NCBI GenBank assembly: GCA_900538465.1
Contig: UPXV01000006.1
Coordinates: forward strand, 17,102 to 81,101
Direction: 5' to 3'
DNA from: an uncultured Erysipelotrichaceae bacterium
GTDB taxonomy: Bacteria > Bacillota_I > Bacilli_A > Erysipelotrichales > Coprobacillaceae
DNA: 64,000 nucleotides
Part shown: one piece after another, positions 34,806 to 45,098 of the stretch
Numbering within the stretch: position 1 is the stretch's first letter
How the letters are laid out: each line of letters begins with the position of its first letter
Program-made: the position numbers and the translations under genes
The notes under the pieces: model-generated
Told to the model about the DNA's origin: nothing
The model's input: the letters and a program-made list of their open reading frames with translations, nothing else
The model's database searches: none

Positions 34806-35378
34806 ATGAAAAAGAATATTATGATCATATGTTTAATTCTTGTAGCTATAATATTCATTGTTATTGGTATTCAAATTCATAATACCTACCCTTCTCATTA
34901 TTATCTCAATCCTGAAGAACAAAAGCATGTCATCGCAAAAATCAACAATATTTCTGATATAGAAAACATCAAATTATTAGATTCAATAAGTGAATCTAAA
35001 GACAATCAAAATAACTATATTTCTTATTTTTATACTTATCATGGAAAAACTTCATTTATCCTATTTCAAACAAAAGATTCTATGAAATATACCAATATCT
35101 TTCAATATAATAATTTAACAATAAGTAAAATTAACTTTTATTCTGTACAAATAGATCAAAATAATATTTGTCTTTTTGGAATAAATCCTACTGATCAAAA
35201 CTTAAAAGCTACTTTTTATGAAGAAAATTCATCTGTAGAAGTAAGCTTAGAAGGAGGAACTTATTTTTCTCATATTATTTCTTCAAATTTTGATAATTCT
35301 AATGGATTTATTATTTCTTTAAATAATAATGAACAGTATAAAATTATAAAATGTGATATGGAGGAAAATTATGAATAA
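34806..35378 (+). CDS. Membrane-anchored protein of unknown function, first of a related pair
   Basis: This 190-residue protein has a single N-terminal membrane helix (about 4-22) and a Tyr/Asn-rich extracytoplasmic part. I do not recognise the family. The start at 34806 follows AGAGGTGC; a longer frame from 34731 is unlikely. Its last eight bases overlap the next gene, whose product resembles it in length, layout and spacing of Tyr/Lys-rich strands, so the pair probably arose by duplication. The genes oppose the surrounding minus-strand housekeeping genes, which suggests insertion into this region. The function is unknown. Confidence 0.7.
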   Translation: MKKNIMIICLILVAIIFIVIGIQIHNTYPSHYYLNPEEQKHVIAKINNISDIENIKLLDSISESKDNQNNYISYFYTYHGKTSFILFQTKDSMKYTNIFQYNNLTISKINFYSVQIDQNNICLFGINPTDQNLKATFYEENSSVEVSLEGGTYFSHIISSNFDNSNGFIISLNNNEQYKIIKCDMEENYE

Positions 35379-35955
35379 AAAATATATCAAAATCATAACA
35401 CTCTTATTTATTGCTGTTGCTTTAATTATAAGTGGAATTTTTATGAATCAAATTGATTATAAAAAATTAAGGTCAGAGAAAAGTGCTATGAAATATATTG
35501 CTGAATTAGATAATATAGAAGACTCTTCAAAAATTATTATTAGAAAATCAGCATCATACTTACAAAATAATACAAATGCTAAATTTTATCTTTATCAATA
35601 TAATGATTTACTTTACTTAAAAGTATTCAAATATAAAGATAATACTTATCAACCTTTTGGTGATTATACAACTTTTCAAACAAATGCAACTGAACTAAAA
35701 TATTGTTCAATGGAAACACAAGATAATAAAATTATTGTGGTTGTTTGTGGTTATAATAATGATTCTGATATTGATCATTATAATATTGTTTATGGAGAAA
35801 ATATGGAAAATGATTTTTCTATTAATGATGGATATGTACTCAATATTCATATTCTTAAAGACAATTATCCATGGTATATTGAAAGTTATGATCAAAATAA
35901 TGAATATAGTTTTCCTATTCAACCTATGTTTTATTCTGTTAATGAACCCCTTTAG
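35371..35955 (+). CDS. Membrane-anchored protein of unknown function, second of a related pair
   Basis: This 194-residue protein has one N-terminal membrane helix (about 6-24) and a low-complexity extracytoplasmic part rich in Tyr, Asn and Asp. GGAGG lies seven bases before the ATG at 35371, inside the previous gene, so both are translated together. It shares with its partner an Ile/Asp-Asn-Ile motif near residue 50 (AELDNIEDSSKI here, AKINNISDIENI there). No enzymatic motif is visible. A terminator follows. Confidence 0.7.
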   Translation: MNKKYIKIITLLFIAVALIISGIFMNQIDYKKLRSEKSAMKYIAELDNIEDSSKIIIRKSASYLQNNTNAKFYLYQYNDLLYLKVFKYKDNTYQPFGDYTTFQTNATELKYCSMETQDNKIIVVVCGYNNDSDIDHYNIVYGENMENDFSINDGYVLNIHILKDNYPWYIESYDQNNEYSFPIQPMFYSVNEPL

Positions 35956-35959
35956 AGTA

Positions 35960-35992
35960 GAAAAGGATTCCTTGCTAGGAATCCTCTTTTTT
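35960..35992. terminator. Terminator between the unknown pair and gyrA
   Basis: AGGATTCCT (35964-35972), TGCT, AGGAATCCT (35977-35985), then a T run. The genes converge here. Confidence 0.85.
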
Positions 35993-38456
35993 ATTCTTCA
36001 GTTGTTTCCTCAGGTTTTTCTTCCTCTTCAGCTTTTTCAACAACTTCCACACTTGAAACTGTTGAACCTTCTGAAACTTTAATCAAACGAACACCTTGAG
36101 TATTTCTTCCAGCTGTTTTGACTTGTTCCATTGGAAGTCTAATGACAATACCTTCACTTGTAATAATTAACAAGTCTTCATCACCATTAACAGCTCTTAA
36201 AGCAACCAATTGTCCTGTTTTAGCAGTAGTATTAATTGTCTTAATACCTTTACCACCACGATGTGATTCACGATAATCTTCTAATGGAGACATCTTACCA
36301 TAACCATTTTCACTAATAGCCATAATAAATTGACCTTCTCCATCAGTTGTCATTCCAACAACATGACCACCATCAACATTAATACCTCTTACACCAGATG
36401 CTGTTCTACCCATTGGACGAACATCTTTTTCACTAAATCTAATTAACTTACCATTAGATGCAGCAACTAAGATTTGATCAGCATCAGAAGTTAATTTCAC
36501 AGCAACCAATTGATCTTCATCTTTTAATGTAATCGCAATCTTACCTGATTGACGAATATTTTTAAATTCTTCGATTGATGTTTTCTTAACCAAACCATTT
36601 AATGTCACAAAGAATAGATATAAATCTTTATCTTCTTCAATATGATTTTTATCAATAGAAATCATAGATTTTACATATTCATCTTTTTCAAGATTCAATA
36701 GATTGACAACAGGTAATCCTTTAGCTGTTCTACCAAATTCAGGAACATTGTATCCCTTAATACGATAAACTTTACCAAAGTTTGTAAAGAATAATAAATC
36801 ATCATGAGTACTCATATGAATTAAAGAATCAACAATATCATCTTCATTTGTACTCATACCCTTAATACCTCTACCACCTCTATTTTGAGTTTTATAAGTA
36901 TCTACAGGTGTACGTTTAATATATCCATTTGTTGTGAGTGATATAATCACATCTTCAACAGGAATTAAATCTTCATCTTCTAAATCAAATGTTCCTTGAA
37001 TGATTTCTGTTCTACGTTTATCAGCAAATTTTTCTTTAATTTGTAATAATTCTGTTTCAATGATTTCAAGAATTCTTTCTCTTTTTTCAAGAATATCTTT
37101 TAAATCAGCAATTAATGCTAATAACTCATTTAATTCATTTTCAATCTTTTCTCTTTCCAAACCAGCCAATCTTTGAAGTTGCATTTCACGAATCGCTTTG
37201 GCTTGTCTTTCAGACATATCAAATTCATCCATCAATCTTTGTTGAATGATTTCTGTTGTTCTTGAAGTACGAATTAATTCAATAATTGCATCAATTTGAT
37301 CTAATGCTCTTTTTAAACCATCTAAGATATGCGCACGATCTTCAGCTTTCTTTAAATCAAAAGCTGTTCTTCTTTTGATAACTTCTTCTTGGTGATTTAA
37401 ATAATATGTAATCATTTGTTTTAAATTCAATGTTTGAGGTTCGTTATTAACCAAAGCAATTGAATTTACACCAAAAGTTGTTTGTAAAGCTGTTAATTTA
37501 AACAATTGATTTAAAATGACTTCAGGTTGAACATCTTTACGAAGTTCAATAACAATTCTAATTCCTTCACGGTTAGATTCATCACGAATTTCCGTAATAC
37601 CTTCAATACGTTTTTCTTTAACATGTTCAGCCATCTTTTCAATCAATCTAGCTTTATTAACCATGTATGGTATTTCATTTACAACGATGGCTTTTTTACC
37701 ACCATGAATGTCAATAATATCTGTTTTGGCACGCATGATAATTAAACCATTACCTGTTTCATATGCTTTTTTAATTGCTGATTTACCTAAAATATAGGCT
37801 CCTGTAGGAAAATCAGGTCCTTGAATATAATTTTCCATTAAATCAACAACACTAATCTCAGGATTATGTGATACAGCAAGAATAGCATCTACAACTTCTC
37901 CTAAATTATGAGGAGGAATGTTTGTTGCCATACCAACTGCAATACCTGTTGTTCCATTGACTAATAAGTTAGGAAATCTAGCAGGTAAAACTTCTGGTTC
38001 TCTTTCTTCACCATCATAGTTAGGTACAAAATTAACTGTATCTTTATTAATATCTCTTACCAATTCCATTGAAATCTTAGACATTCTGGCTTCAGTATAA
38101 CGAGAAGCGGCAGCTCCATCACCATCAATAGAACCAAAGTTTCCATGTCCATCTACAATTAAATAACGATAAGAGAAATCTTGGGCCATACGAACCAAAG
38201 CATCATAAATTGAAGAATCTCCATGAGGATGGTATTTTCCCATAACTTCCCCAACAATACGGGCAGATTTCTTATATGGTTTATCACTATAACAACCAAG
38301 TTCATTCATCCCATGAACAATTCTACGTTGAACTGGTTTTAATCCATCTCTTACATCAGGTAATGCTCTTTGAACAATAACTGACATAGCATAGTTAATG
38401 AATGATTGTTTCATTTCCGTCGTTAACGGTCTTTTTTTAATTCCACGTTCTTCCAT
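35991..38456 (-). CDS. gyrA: DNA gyrase subunit A
   Basis: GyrA cuts and rejoins DNA for negative supercoiling. The 821-residue product has the N-terminal RALPDVRDGLKPVQRR region and the active-site Tyr in AASRYTEARMSK near residue 124. It has the GyrA box variant QNRGGRGIKGM near residue 530, and six beta-pinwheel repeats to the C-terminus. QNRGGRG in place of QRRGGKG is a small change; the box position and gyrB partner support GyrA over ParC. It follows gyrB by 15 bp. The acidic tail is low complexity. Confidence 0.95.
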   Translation of the reverse strand: MEERGIKKRPLTTEMKQSFINYAMSVIVQRALPDVRDGLKPVQRRIVHGMNELGCYSDKPYKKSARIVGEVMGKYHPHGDSSIYDALVRMAQDFSYRYLIVDGHGNFGSIDGDGAAASRYTEARMSKISMELVRDINKDTVNFVPNYDGEEREPEVLPARFPNLLVNGTTGIAVGMATNIPPHNLGEVVDAILAVSHNPEISVVDLMENYIQGPDFPTGAYILGKSAIKKAYETGNGLIIMRAKTDIIDIHGGKKAIVVNEIPYMVNKARLIEKMAEHVKEKRIEGITEIRDESNREGIRIVIELRKDVQPEVILNQLFKLTALQTTFGVNSIALVNNEPQTLNLKQMITYYLNHQEEVIKRRTAFDLKKAEDRAHILDGLKRALDQIDAIIELIRTSRTTEIIQQRLMDEFDMSERQAKAIREMQLQRLAGLEREKIENELNELLALIADLKDILEKRERILEIIETELLQIKEKFADKRRTEIIQGTFDLEDEDLIPVEDVIISLTTNGYIKRTPVDTYKTQNRGGRGIKGMSTNEDDIVDSLIHMSTHDDLLFFTNFGKVYRIKGYNVPEFGRTAKGLPVVNLLNLEKDEYVKSMISIDKNHIEEDKDLYLFFVTLNGLVKKTSIEEFKNIRQSGKIAITLKDEDQLVAVKLTSDADQILVAASNGKLIRFSEKDVRPMGRTASGVRGINVDGGHVVGMTTDGEGQFIMAISENGYGKMSPLEDYRESHRGGKGIKTINTTAKTGQLVALRAVNGDEDLLIITSEGIVIRLPMEQVKTAGRNTQGVRLIKVSEGSTVSSVEVVEKAEEEEKPEETTEE

Positions 38457-38471
38457 TATTTCTCTCCTTTA

Positions 38472-40394
38472 CTATAAATCAAGTTCTGCTTCTTGAGCAT
38501 TTTCTTGGATAAATTCACGTCTAGGTTCAACTTTTTCACCCATCAACATATCAAACATAGCATCAGCTTGCATAGCATCATCCAAATCAATTTGCCATAA
38601 AACACGATTTTCTGGATTCATAGTTGTTTCCCATAACTGTTCAGCATTCATTTCTCCAAGCCCTTTATAACGTTGGATTGAATATTTAGCAGTTGGTCCT
38701 AATTCTTGTTTCATTTTTTCTAGTTCATAATCTGAATATAGATAATGATCATCTTTACCATGTTTTAATAGATAAAGTGGAGGTTGAGCAGCATAAACAA
38801 AACCTTCCTCAATCAATGGTCTTAAGAAACGATATAAGAAAGTTAACATTAAGATACGAATATGACCACCATCAACATCGGCATCGGTCATAATAACAAT
38901 TTTATGATATCTTAACTTACTAATATCAAATTCATCACCAATTCCTGTACCAAAAGCTGTAATCATAGAACGAATTTCAGCATTTCCTAAGATTCTATCT
39001 AATCTTGCTTTTTCAACATTTAAAATTTTACCTCTTAAAGGTAAGATAGCTTGTGTTCTTCTATCTCTTCCCATCTTAGCACTACCACCGGCAGAATCCC
39101 CTTCGACGATGAAGACTTCACATTCACTTGGATCCTTAGATGAACAATCAGCTAATTTACCAGGTAATGCAATACTATCAAGAGCTGTCTTACGACGTGT
39201 CATTTCTCTAGCACGTTTTGCAGCCATCCGAGCACGACTTGCAACAATTGCTTTATTCATGATAATTGAAGCAGTGTCAGGATTTTCTAATAAAAATTTA
39301 TCTAAAGCTGCTGAAATAATATTACTTGCGATTTTTCTCACTTCAGCATTTCCTAATTTTGTCTTTGTTTGTCCTTCATATTGAGGATCAGGATGTTTAA
39401 CTGAAATAATTGCTGTTAAACCTTCACGACAATCATCACCACTTAAAGATTCATCATCTTTTTTCAAGAAGTTATTATTTTTAGCATAGTTATTAATGAC
39501 TCTTGTTAAAGCAAGACGGAAACCTTCTTCATGTGTTCCACCTTCATGTGTATTAATGTTATTACAGAAAGAATAGATATTTGGTTGATATCCATCATTG
39601 TATTGCATACCCACTTCCACTTTAATATCATCAACTTCATCTTCTACATAAATAATTTCTTCATGAATTGCTGTTTTATTTCGATTTAAATAAGCAACAT
39701 ATTCTTTAATACCACCTTCATAGTGATATTCATTTTTCTTATGAGGTTCAATACGATGATCTTCTAAAATCAATTTTAAACCTTTATTTAAGAAAGCCAA
39801 TTCTCTAATTCTTTGATTTAAAGTTTCATAATCATACACAGTTGTTTCATCAAAAATCAATGGATCAGCCTTAAAAGTAACAGTTGTTCCTGTATCATCA
39901 CAATCACCAATAATCTTTAAATCACCAACAGGAGCTCCACCTTTTTCAAAACGTTGATAGTAAATGTGTCCATCTCTATGAACATGAACTTCTAACCATT
40001 CACTTAATGCATTAACAACACTGGCACCTACACCATGAAGACCACCTGAAACTTTGTAGCCACCACCACCAAATTTACCACCAGCATGTAATACTGTTAA
40101 AATTGTTTCAACAGTACTTTTTCCAGTTTTCGCATGTTTACCTGTAGGCATACCACGTCCGTTATCAATAACTTTGACAATGTCATCTTTTTCTAAAATA
40201 ACTCTAATTTCATCACAAAAACCAGCTAATGCTTCATCAATAGAGTTGTCTACAATTTCCCAGACAAGATGGTGTAAACCTCTTGCAGAAGTTGTCCCAA
40301 TATACATCCCTGGTCTTTTTCTAACAGCCTCTAATCCTTCCAATACTTGAATATCGGACTCATCATAGCTATGTTCTACTTTGTTTTCTTCCAT
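38472..40394 (-). CDS. gyrB: DNA gyrase subunit B
   Basis: GyrB supplies the ATPase. The 640-residue product has the GHKL motifs EIVDNSIDEALAG and DNGRGMPTG, a transducer, and the Toprim motif EGDSAGGSAKMGRDRRTQAI near residue 420. The C-terminal YKGLGEMNAEQLWETTM segment is standard. The ATG at 40394 lies within the end of recF, so the genes are coupled. The short length lacks the enterobacterial insert. Confidence 0.97.
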   Translation of the reverse strand: MEENKVEHSYDESDIQVLEGLEAVRKRPGMYIGTTSARGLHHLVWEIVDNSIDEALAGFCDEIRVILEKDDIVKVIDNGRGMPTGKHAKTGKSTVETILTVLHAGGKFGGGGYKVSGGLHGVGASVVNALSEWLEVHVHRDGHIYYQRFEKGGAPVGDLKIIGDCDDTGTTVTFKADPLIFDETTVYDYETLNQRIRELAFLNKGLKLILEDHRIEPHKKNEYHYEGGIKEYVAYLNRNKTAIHEEIIYVEDEVDDIKVEVGMQYNDGYQPNIYSFCNNINTHEGGTHEEGFRLALTRVINNYAKNNNFLKKDDESLSGDDCREGLTAIISVKHPDPQYEGQTKTKLGNAEVRKIASNIISAALDKFLLENPDTASIIMNKAIVASRARMAAKRAREMTRRKTALDSIALPGKLADCSSKDPSECEVFIVEGDSAGGSAKMGRDRRTQAILPLRGKILNVEKARLDRILGNAEIRSMITAFGTGIGDEFDISKLRYHKIVIMTDADVDGGHIRILMLTFLYRFLRPLIEEGFVYAAQPPLYLLKHGKDDHYLYSDYELEKMKQELGPTAKYSIQRYKGLGEMNAEQLWETTMNPENRVLWQIDLDDAMQADAMFDMLMGEKVEPRREFIQENAQEAELDL

Positions 40395-41490
40395 TGTCTT
40401 CTCCTTTCACTTGCCCATTTTCAATTACAATTTTTTTAGCCATATCTATCACTTGATGATGAATACCATCTACCGATGTAGAAGTTAAAAATGTTTGAAC
40501 CTTACCTTGAATCAAATTCAATAACTTCGTTTTTCTCACATCATCCAATTCACTCAACACATCATCTAACAATAAAATAGGATATTCCCCTATTTCTTTT
40601 TTAATCAATTCTAATAAACCAATCTTTATTGCCAAAACAATTGATCTTTGTTGACCTTGAGAAGCATACACCACAGCATCCTTATCATCCAAAAACATCA
40701 ACATATCATCCTTATGAATTCCATCCATTGTTTGACTATAACTTATATCTCTTTGATAAGTCTTTTTGTATTTTTCTAAAATACCTTCATAACTTATATC
40801 CTTATAAACACTTTTATATTGAATATGTAACTTTTCTTCATGAAAAGAAATATAATCATAAATTGTTGCTGATATTTTATCCAACAAATCAACAAACTCA
40901 ATTCTTTTTTTAATCAAATCAACTTGAATTCTCGCCATTTGTTCAGATAAAACTTCTAAATACTCATCATAACCTTTATGTTTTTCATGTAACATCTTTA
41001 AATACTTATTTCTTTCTTTTAGTAACTTATTGTATTTATTTAGATTATACATATAGATAGGAGATATTTTTGATATTTCTATATCAATTAACTTTCTTCT
41101 TAATCGAGGACTCCCTTTAATCAACATCAAATCTTCAGGAATAAACAAAACAACATTCAAATATCCAACATAATCACTTGTTTTCTTTATTTCCTTATGA
41201 TTAATAATTGCTTTTTTACCTAAAGTTGATAAAACAATTTCTAAATTCATATCTTGTTCATGACTGACAATTTGACCTTGAATTTTAGCAAAATCTTCAC
41301 CAAAATAAATCAATTCTTCAATCAAATTTGTTTTAAAACTTTTTGACATTGATAATATATAAATAGCTTCTAATAAATTGGTTTTTCCTTGTGCATTCTT
41401 ACCAATAAAAATATTAATAAAAGGATCAAATTCAACAAAACAATCCTTATAATTTCTAAAATTCTTTAATGTAATTTGATTAATCTTCAT
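40369..41490 (-). CDS. recF: DNA replication and repair protein RecF
   Basis: RecF is an SMC-like ATPase that helps RecA loading at gaps. The 373-residue product has the P-loop FIGKNAQGKTNLLEA near residue 36. The ABC signature-type ASQGQQRSIVLAIKIG and Walker B ILLLDDVLSELD lie near residues 295 and 325. The true start is MKINQITLKNF at 41490, which overlaps the yaaA stop by 11 bp. No clear ribosome site is visible, implying coupling. The order yaaA-recF-gyrB-gyrA matches the standard Firmicute origin. Confidence 0.93.
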   Translation of the reverse strand: MKINQITLKNFRNYKDCFVEFDPFINIFIGKNAQGKTNLLEAIYILSMSKSFKTNLIEELIYFGEDFAKIQGQIVSHEQDMNLEIVLSTLGKKAIINHKEIKKTSDYVGYLNVVLFIPEDLMLIKGSPRLRRKLIDIEISKISPIYMYNLNKYNKLLKERNKYLKMLHEKHKGYDEYLEVLSEQMARIQVDLIKKRIEFVDLLDKISATIYDYISFHEEKLHIQYKSVYKDISYEGILEKYKKTYQRDISYSQTMDGIHKDDMLMFLDDKDAVVYASQGQQRSIVLAIKIGLLELIKKEIGEYPILLLDDVLSELDDVRKTKLLNLIQGKVQTFLTSTSVDGIHHQVIDMAKKIVIENGQVKGEDNGRKQSRT

Positions 41491-41695
41491 TTTTAATAAT
41501 ATAATCAATTCCATCAAAAGAGACTTTATCTCCATCACGAAGTTTCTTTCCTCTTCTGACTTCTACCTCACCATTGACAAGAACTTCACCATTTACAATA
41601 ACTATTTTAGCGATTGCTCCAGAATCAACAGCATTGGCATATTTTAAAAATTTACCTAATGTAATATACTCAGTATCAATTGTTATTTCTTTCAT
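41480..41695 (-). CDS. yaaA: S4-domain RNA-binding protein YaaA/RlbA
   Basis: This 71-residue protein is a single S4 domain. Its core reads LGKFLKYANAVDSG, then NGEVLVNGEVEVRRGKKL, the pattern of small ribosome- or RNA-binding S4 proteins. In Bacillus it lies between dnaN and recF. Here dnaN is separated from it by the transporter and GGDEF genes, so the region has been rearranged or has gained an insert. The stop overlaps recF. Confidence 0.9.
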   Translation of the reverse strand: MKEITIDTEYITLGKFLKYANAVDSGAIAKIVIVNGEVLVNGEVEVRRGKKLRDGDKVSFDGIDYIIKNED

Positions 41696-41850
41696 TTTTT
41701 ATCACCCTATCTTTTTTCACACACGATTTATTATAACACAAAAACATCAAAAATGATAGATTTTATGGCGTATATTCAATATTTATTCAAAAACATATAA
41801 AACATCTATTTTATATAAAAGTGTCTTAAAACGAAAAATAAGACGAAAAA

Positions 41851-41878
41851 AGAAAATGTAGGTCATTATAACCTACAT
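41851..41878 (-). terminator. Terminator of the ABC transporter operon
   Basis: ATGTAGGT (41856-41863) and ACCTACAT (41871-41878) pair across CATTATA and continue on the minus strand into T-rich sequence. Confidence 0.75.
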
Positions 41879-44329
41879 ATCCTCTTTCAATGTTTCAATT
41901 ATATTTTGTTTTCTGAATTTCATTAAACCAACTCTAAATGTCACTAACATAACCATCATAATCACAATAAATGCAATCACATAAGCTACAAAAGAAGGAA
42001 CAAAAGAAGTATCAACACCTGCCATTTGTTTATAAAAAATCCATTCAACCCCTATACAAATAGGAAGACCATAAATAAATGTCTTCAATCCATAAATAAA
42101 ACTTTCATAAAATAACATCTTCCTTATATTTTTAGGACTCATTCCAACACTCAACATCATTCCAAGTTCTCTTTTTCTTTTATCAATACTTGCACTCATC
42201 ATATTAATAATATTTAACATTGTAAATAAAATCATAATACATACAAAACCATAAATAAAGGTTTGAATAATGATAAAACTCTGTCTATTTTCTGATACAG
42301 ATTGAGCATAATCATACACACTATAATTTAAATTTTCTAACTCATTTGTTAGTTCTTGATGTTGTGTTGAAAAAATACGACATTCTATGTGAATAGAAGT
42401 ATATTTTAGATCTATTTGTTGGATATATTCCATTGGAACAATAAATAAAATTTCCATTTCATTATGAATATTTAAATTATCTAAAAATTCACTTTTCTTA
42501 ATAAATTCTAAAGATTCAAAATTTTTTAATTTCACTTTATGATTTATTTCTCCACCATTTTTATTATACTCTATATCATCAATATAAAAATTTTTCATAA
42601 AATGATTATCAATCTTTTGAAAACGCTGAGAATATTCTTTTCCGTCTTGATCTACATAATAACCATTAAAAACCAAGGCTTGATTTTGATTATAAGTTAA
42701 ATCATTATCCTTACAAAGTTCTTTTCGTTTATTTTCACTTAATCCAACAAGCGTAATAGGAAAATCTTGACTTGATGAAACAGGTATATCTAAATAACTT
42801 GAATCAATATTCGCATACGCTGTTAAACTTGCTGTAAAATAATAACTATCAACTTTATCATTTTGTTGAAGTGTTTGATCCAATTCGTGATAATAATCTT
42901 TTTGATAAGCAAAATTTGATTCAATATCAAAACGATTAAAATCATTATGATTATTTATTTCTTTTAACATATACTTTCCAAAACTATATATACTAATAAA
43001 AGAAGTCATAGAAATCATTAATGATAAAACAATGACACGTGAACGTCTCCCTTGACGTTTATAATTTTTTAAAGCCATTTGACCATAAATACTTAAAAAG
43101 CGATGAGATAAAAATCCTGTTTTTAATTTATGCGATTTCACTTTAATTTCATCACTTTTCTTTAAAGCATCAATAACTGAAATTTTAGATATTTTTCTAG
43201 CTGGTAAATATAAAGAAATAAAGATTGTAAAAAGTGAAATTATAAAAACAATGAAAAGATATAATAATGAAATTTGTGGATGAATTGGAATATCTAAAGT
43301 TTTAATAATTTCTAGCTGATTAATAAAGAAAAATGTAATGCTTAAACCAACAAAACTGACAATAATACCTAATGGTATTGAAATCAATGATAGAATAAAA
43401 CCTTCAAAATAAACTGATCTTTTCTTTTGTTTAGGCGTTGCCCCAACACTTGATAACATACCTAAATACTGAATACGATCATTTGTTGATAAATTAAAAG
43501 CTTGATAAATAATAAAGACAGAAATGAAGATGATAATAAGAAGAATAATTGCTATAAGGTTATAAATTCTTAAAAATGCTGAATGAGAGTTTTTTTCAAA
43601 GATATTTTGAATAGCTAAATAAGAAGAATTAAAATCTTTTACGACATCTGTATTTGTCAGTTTTTGAAGTGTTTTTTCTAATTTTTCTTCATGGCTAAAA
43701 ATATTTTTTGATACATCTTTATCTTGAATATAGACAGTATAATAATCATTCAAATCAATATATGATAAAGCACTAAAAGAACCTTTAAAATAATTTTGAC
43801 TTTTATATTCATCTATAATTCCTACAATTGTAAAAGAATAAGTCTTTTTATATTCCTCATTATAAAGATTTAATGTATCTCCTATAGTCTTTTGGAGTTG
43901 ATTAGCTTTTAAATAATAACTTGAAATAGCAATTTCTTGATTATGAATAGGTAATCTTCCTAATTGTAATAAAGATTGATAATTTTCTTTTTCAAAATAT
44001 AAAGAATCTCCTCTTTTCATATTTAAGAAGCTTTTATTATTTAATTCATTATCTCCATAATAAGGATGTGTACTAGAAAAATAATACTTCTTAATATCTT
44101 TATCTTTTCTTATTACATCTAAAAACTCTTGATTATTTGAAACAAATTTATAATGATAATCACCTGTTGTTTTTTCAATATAATTTTTATAAAATTGTTG
44201 ACCAGAATAAAAAGCAATACCAACACAACTGATCATAATAACAGACACCATAATACAAAGTATTGTTAAGATAGACCTTTTTTTATTTTCTTTTAAATAT
44301 CTTAAAGTCAATTGATTGATGATTTTCAT
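41873..44329 (-). CDS. ABC transporter permease with two FtsX domains
   Basis: An 818-residue membrane protein with the arrangement: helix at about 18-38, extracytoplasmic loop to about 255, three helices (256-380), then a second such half (helix near 430, loop to about 685, three helices to the C-terminus). This 4+4 layout is the FtsX/MacB type. The two large extracytoplasmic loops could bind peptides or lipids. It is coupled to the ATPase by a 4-bp overlap and lies in an operon with a two-component system. Possible roles are antimicrobial peptide resistance or lipoprotein release; neither is proven. Confidence 0.85.
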   Translation of the reverse strand: MKIINQLTLRYLKENKKRSILTILCIMVSVIMISCVGIAFYSGQQFYKNYIEKTTGDYHYKFVSNNQEFLDVIRKDKDIKKYYFSSTHPYYGDNELNNKSFLNMKRGDSLYFEKENYQSLLQLGRLPIHNQEIAISSYYLKANQLQKTIGDTLNLYNEEYKKTYSFTIVGIIDEYKSQNYFKGSFSALSYIDLNDYYTVYIQDKDVSKNIFSHEEKLEKTLQKLTNTDVVKDFNSSYLAIQNIFEKNSHSAFLRIYNLIAIILLIIIFISVFIIYQAFNLSTNDRIQYLGMLSSVGATPKQKKRSVYFEGFILSLISIPLGIIVSFVGLSITFFFINQLEIIKTLDIPIHPQISLLYLFIVFIISLFTIFISLYLPARKISKISVIDALKKSDEIKVKSHKLKTGFLSHRFLSIYGQMALKNYKRQGRRSRVIVLSLMISMTSFISIYSFGKYMLKEINNHNDFNRFDIESNFAYQKDYYHELDQTLQQNDKVDSYYFTASLTAYANIDSSYLDIPVSSSQDFPITLVGLSENKRKELCKDNDLTYNQNQALVFNGYYVDQDGKEYSQRFQKIDNHFMKNFYIDDIEYNKNGGEINHKVKLKNFESLEFIKKSEFLDNLNIHNEMEILFIVPMEYIQQIDLKYTSIHIECRIFSTQHQELTNELENLNYSVYDYAQSVSENRQSFIIIQTFIYGFVCIMILFTMLNIINMMSASIDKRKRELGMMLSVGMSPKNIRKMLFYESFIYGLKTFIYGLPICIGVEWIFYKQMAGVDTSFVPSFVAYVIAFIVIMMVMLVTFRVGLMKFRKQNIIETLKEDM

Positions 44330-45009
44330 TTTCTTAAAACCTCATCTTTTTTAATTTGTCCATCTTCAATAACAATTACACGATCTGCCTGCATTGCAAT
44401 TCTTTCATCATGAGTAATCATAATCAATGTTTGTTTATATTTTTGTTGTGTTAATTTTAATAAATCTACAATTTCTTTACTATTTTTTGAATCAAGATTT
44501 CCTGTTGGCTCATCAGCTAAAACAAGTGATGGTGCATTCATTAAAGCACGGCCAATAGACACACGTTGTTGTTGACCACCAGATAATTCTTTAGGTAGAT
44601 GATTTTTTCTATCTGATAAATTTAAGATTTTTAATAATTCCTCTAATCTATTCGTATTCACTTTTTGATTATCCAATAAGATTGGTAGTGTCATATTTTC
44701 TTCTACTGTTAAAACAGGTATTAAATTATAAAATTGGTAAATTAAACCCACTTCTCTTCTTCTAAAAATAGCAAGTTGTTCTTCATTTTGTTGATAAACA
44801 TCTATTCCATTAACAATCACTTCACCACTGGTTGGTTTATCAACACCACCAATTAAATGTAACAAAGTACTTTTTCCTGAACCAGATGATCCTACAATCG
44901 CAATAAATTCTCCTTTTTCTACAGAAAAAGAAACATGATCCAATGCTTTGACTTCATTTTCACCCGTTCCATAGATTTTTGTTAGATTTTTAACTTCTAA
45001 TATTTTCAT
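44326..45009 (-). CDS. ABC transporter ATP-binding protein
   Basis: A 227-residue ABC ATPase of the LolD/MacB/YknY type. It has Walker A AIVGSSGSGKSTLLH, the Q-loop region, signature LSGGQQQRVSIGRA, Walker B LVLADEPTGNLDS and the H-loop MITHD. AAGGGGG lies seven bases before ATG 45009; the frame to 45069 includes spurious N-terminal residues. It is followed by the FtsX-type permease. Transcription is likely from the response-regulator promoter. It provides energy to the permease. Confidence 0.93.
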   Translation of the reverse strand: MKILEVKNLTKIYGTGENEVKALDHVSFSVEKGEFIAIVGSSGSGKSTLLHLIGGVDKPTSGEVIVNGIDVYQQNEEQLAIFRRREVGLIYQFYNLIPVLTVEENMTLPILLDNQKVNTNRLEELLKILNLSDRKNHLPKELSGGQQQRVSIGRALMNAPSLVLADEPTGNLDSKNSKEIVDLLKLTQQKYKQTLIMITHDERIAMQADRVIVIEDGQIKKDEVLRK

Positions 45010-45098
45010 ATACATTCCCCCTTTCACCCCTATTATATCTATAACACATGACAACAACATGACTATCAAGTGACAATTTTGTCACTAAGAAAAAAAGT

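Noticed and set aside
34731..35378. Longer N-terminus of the first unknown pair protein
   Set aside because: The ATG at 34806 has an AGAGGTGC site and begins a normal signal anchor; the upstream part is not protein-like.
39109..39384. 91-codon plus-strand frame within gyrB
   Set aside because: Antisense of the strongly conserved Toprim region of gyrB; no independent signal.
40629..40913. Plus-strand 94-codon frame within recF
   Set aside because: Antisense to RecF core motifs and without a ribosome site.
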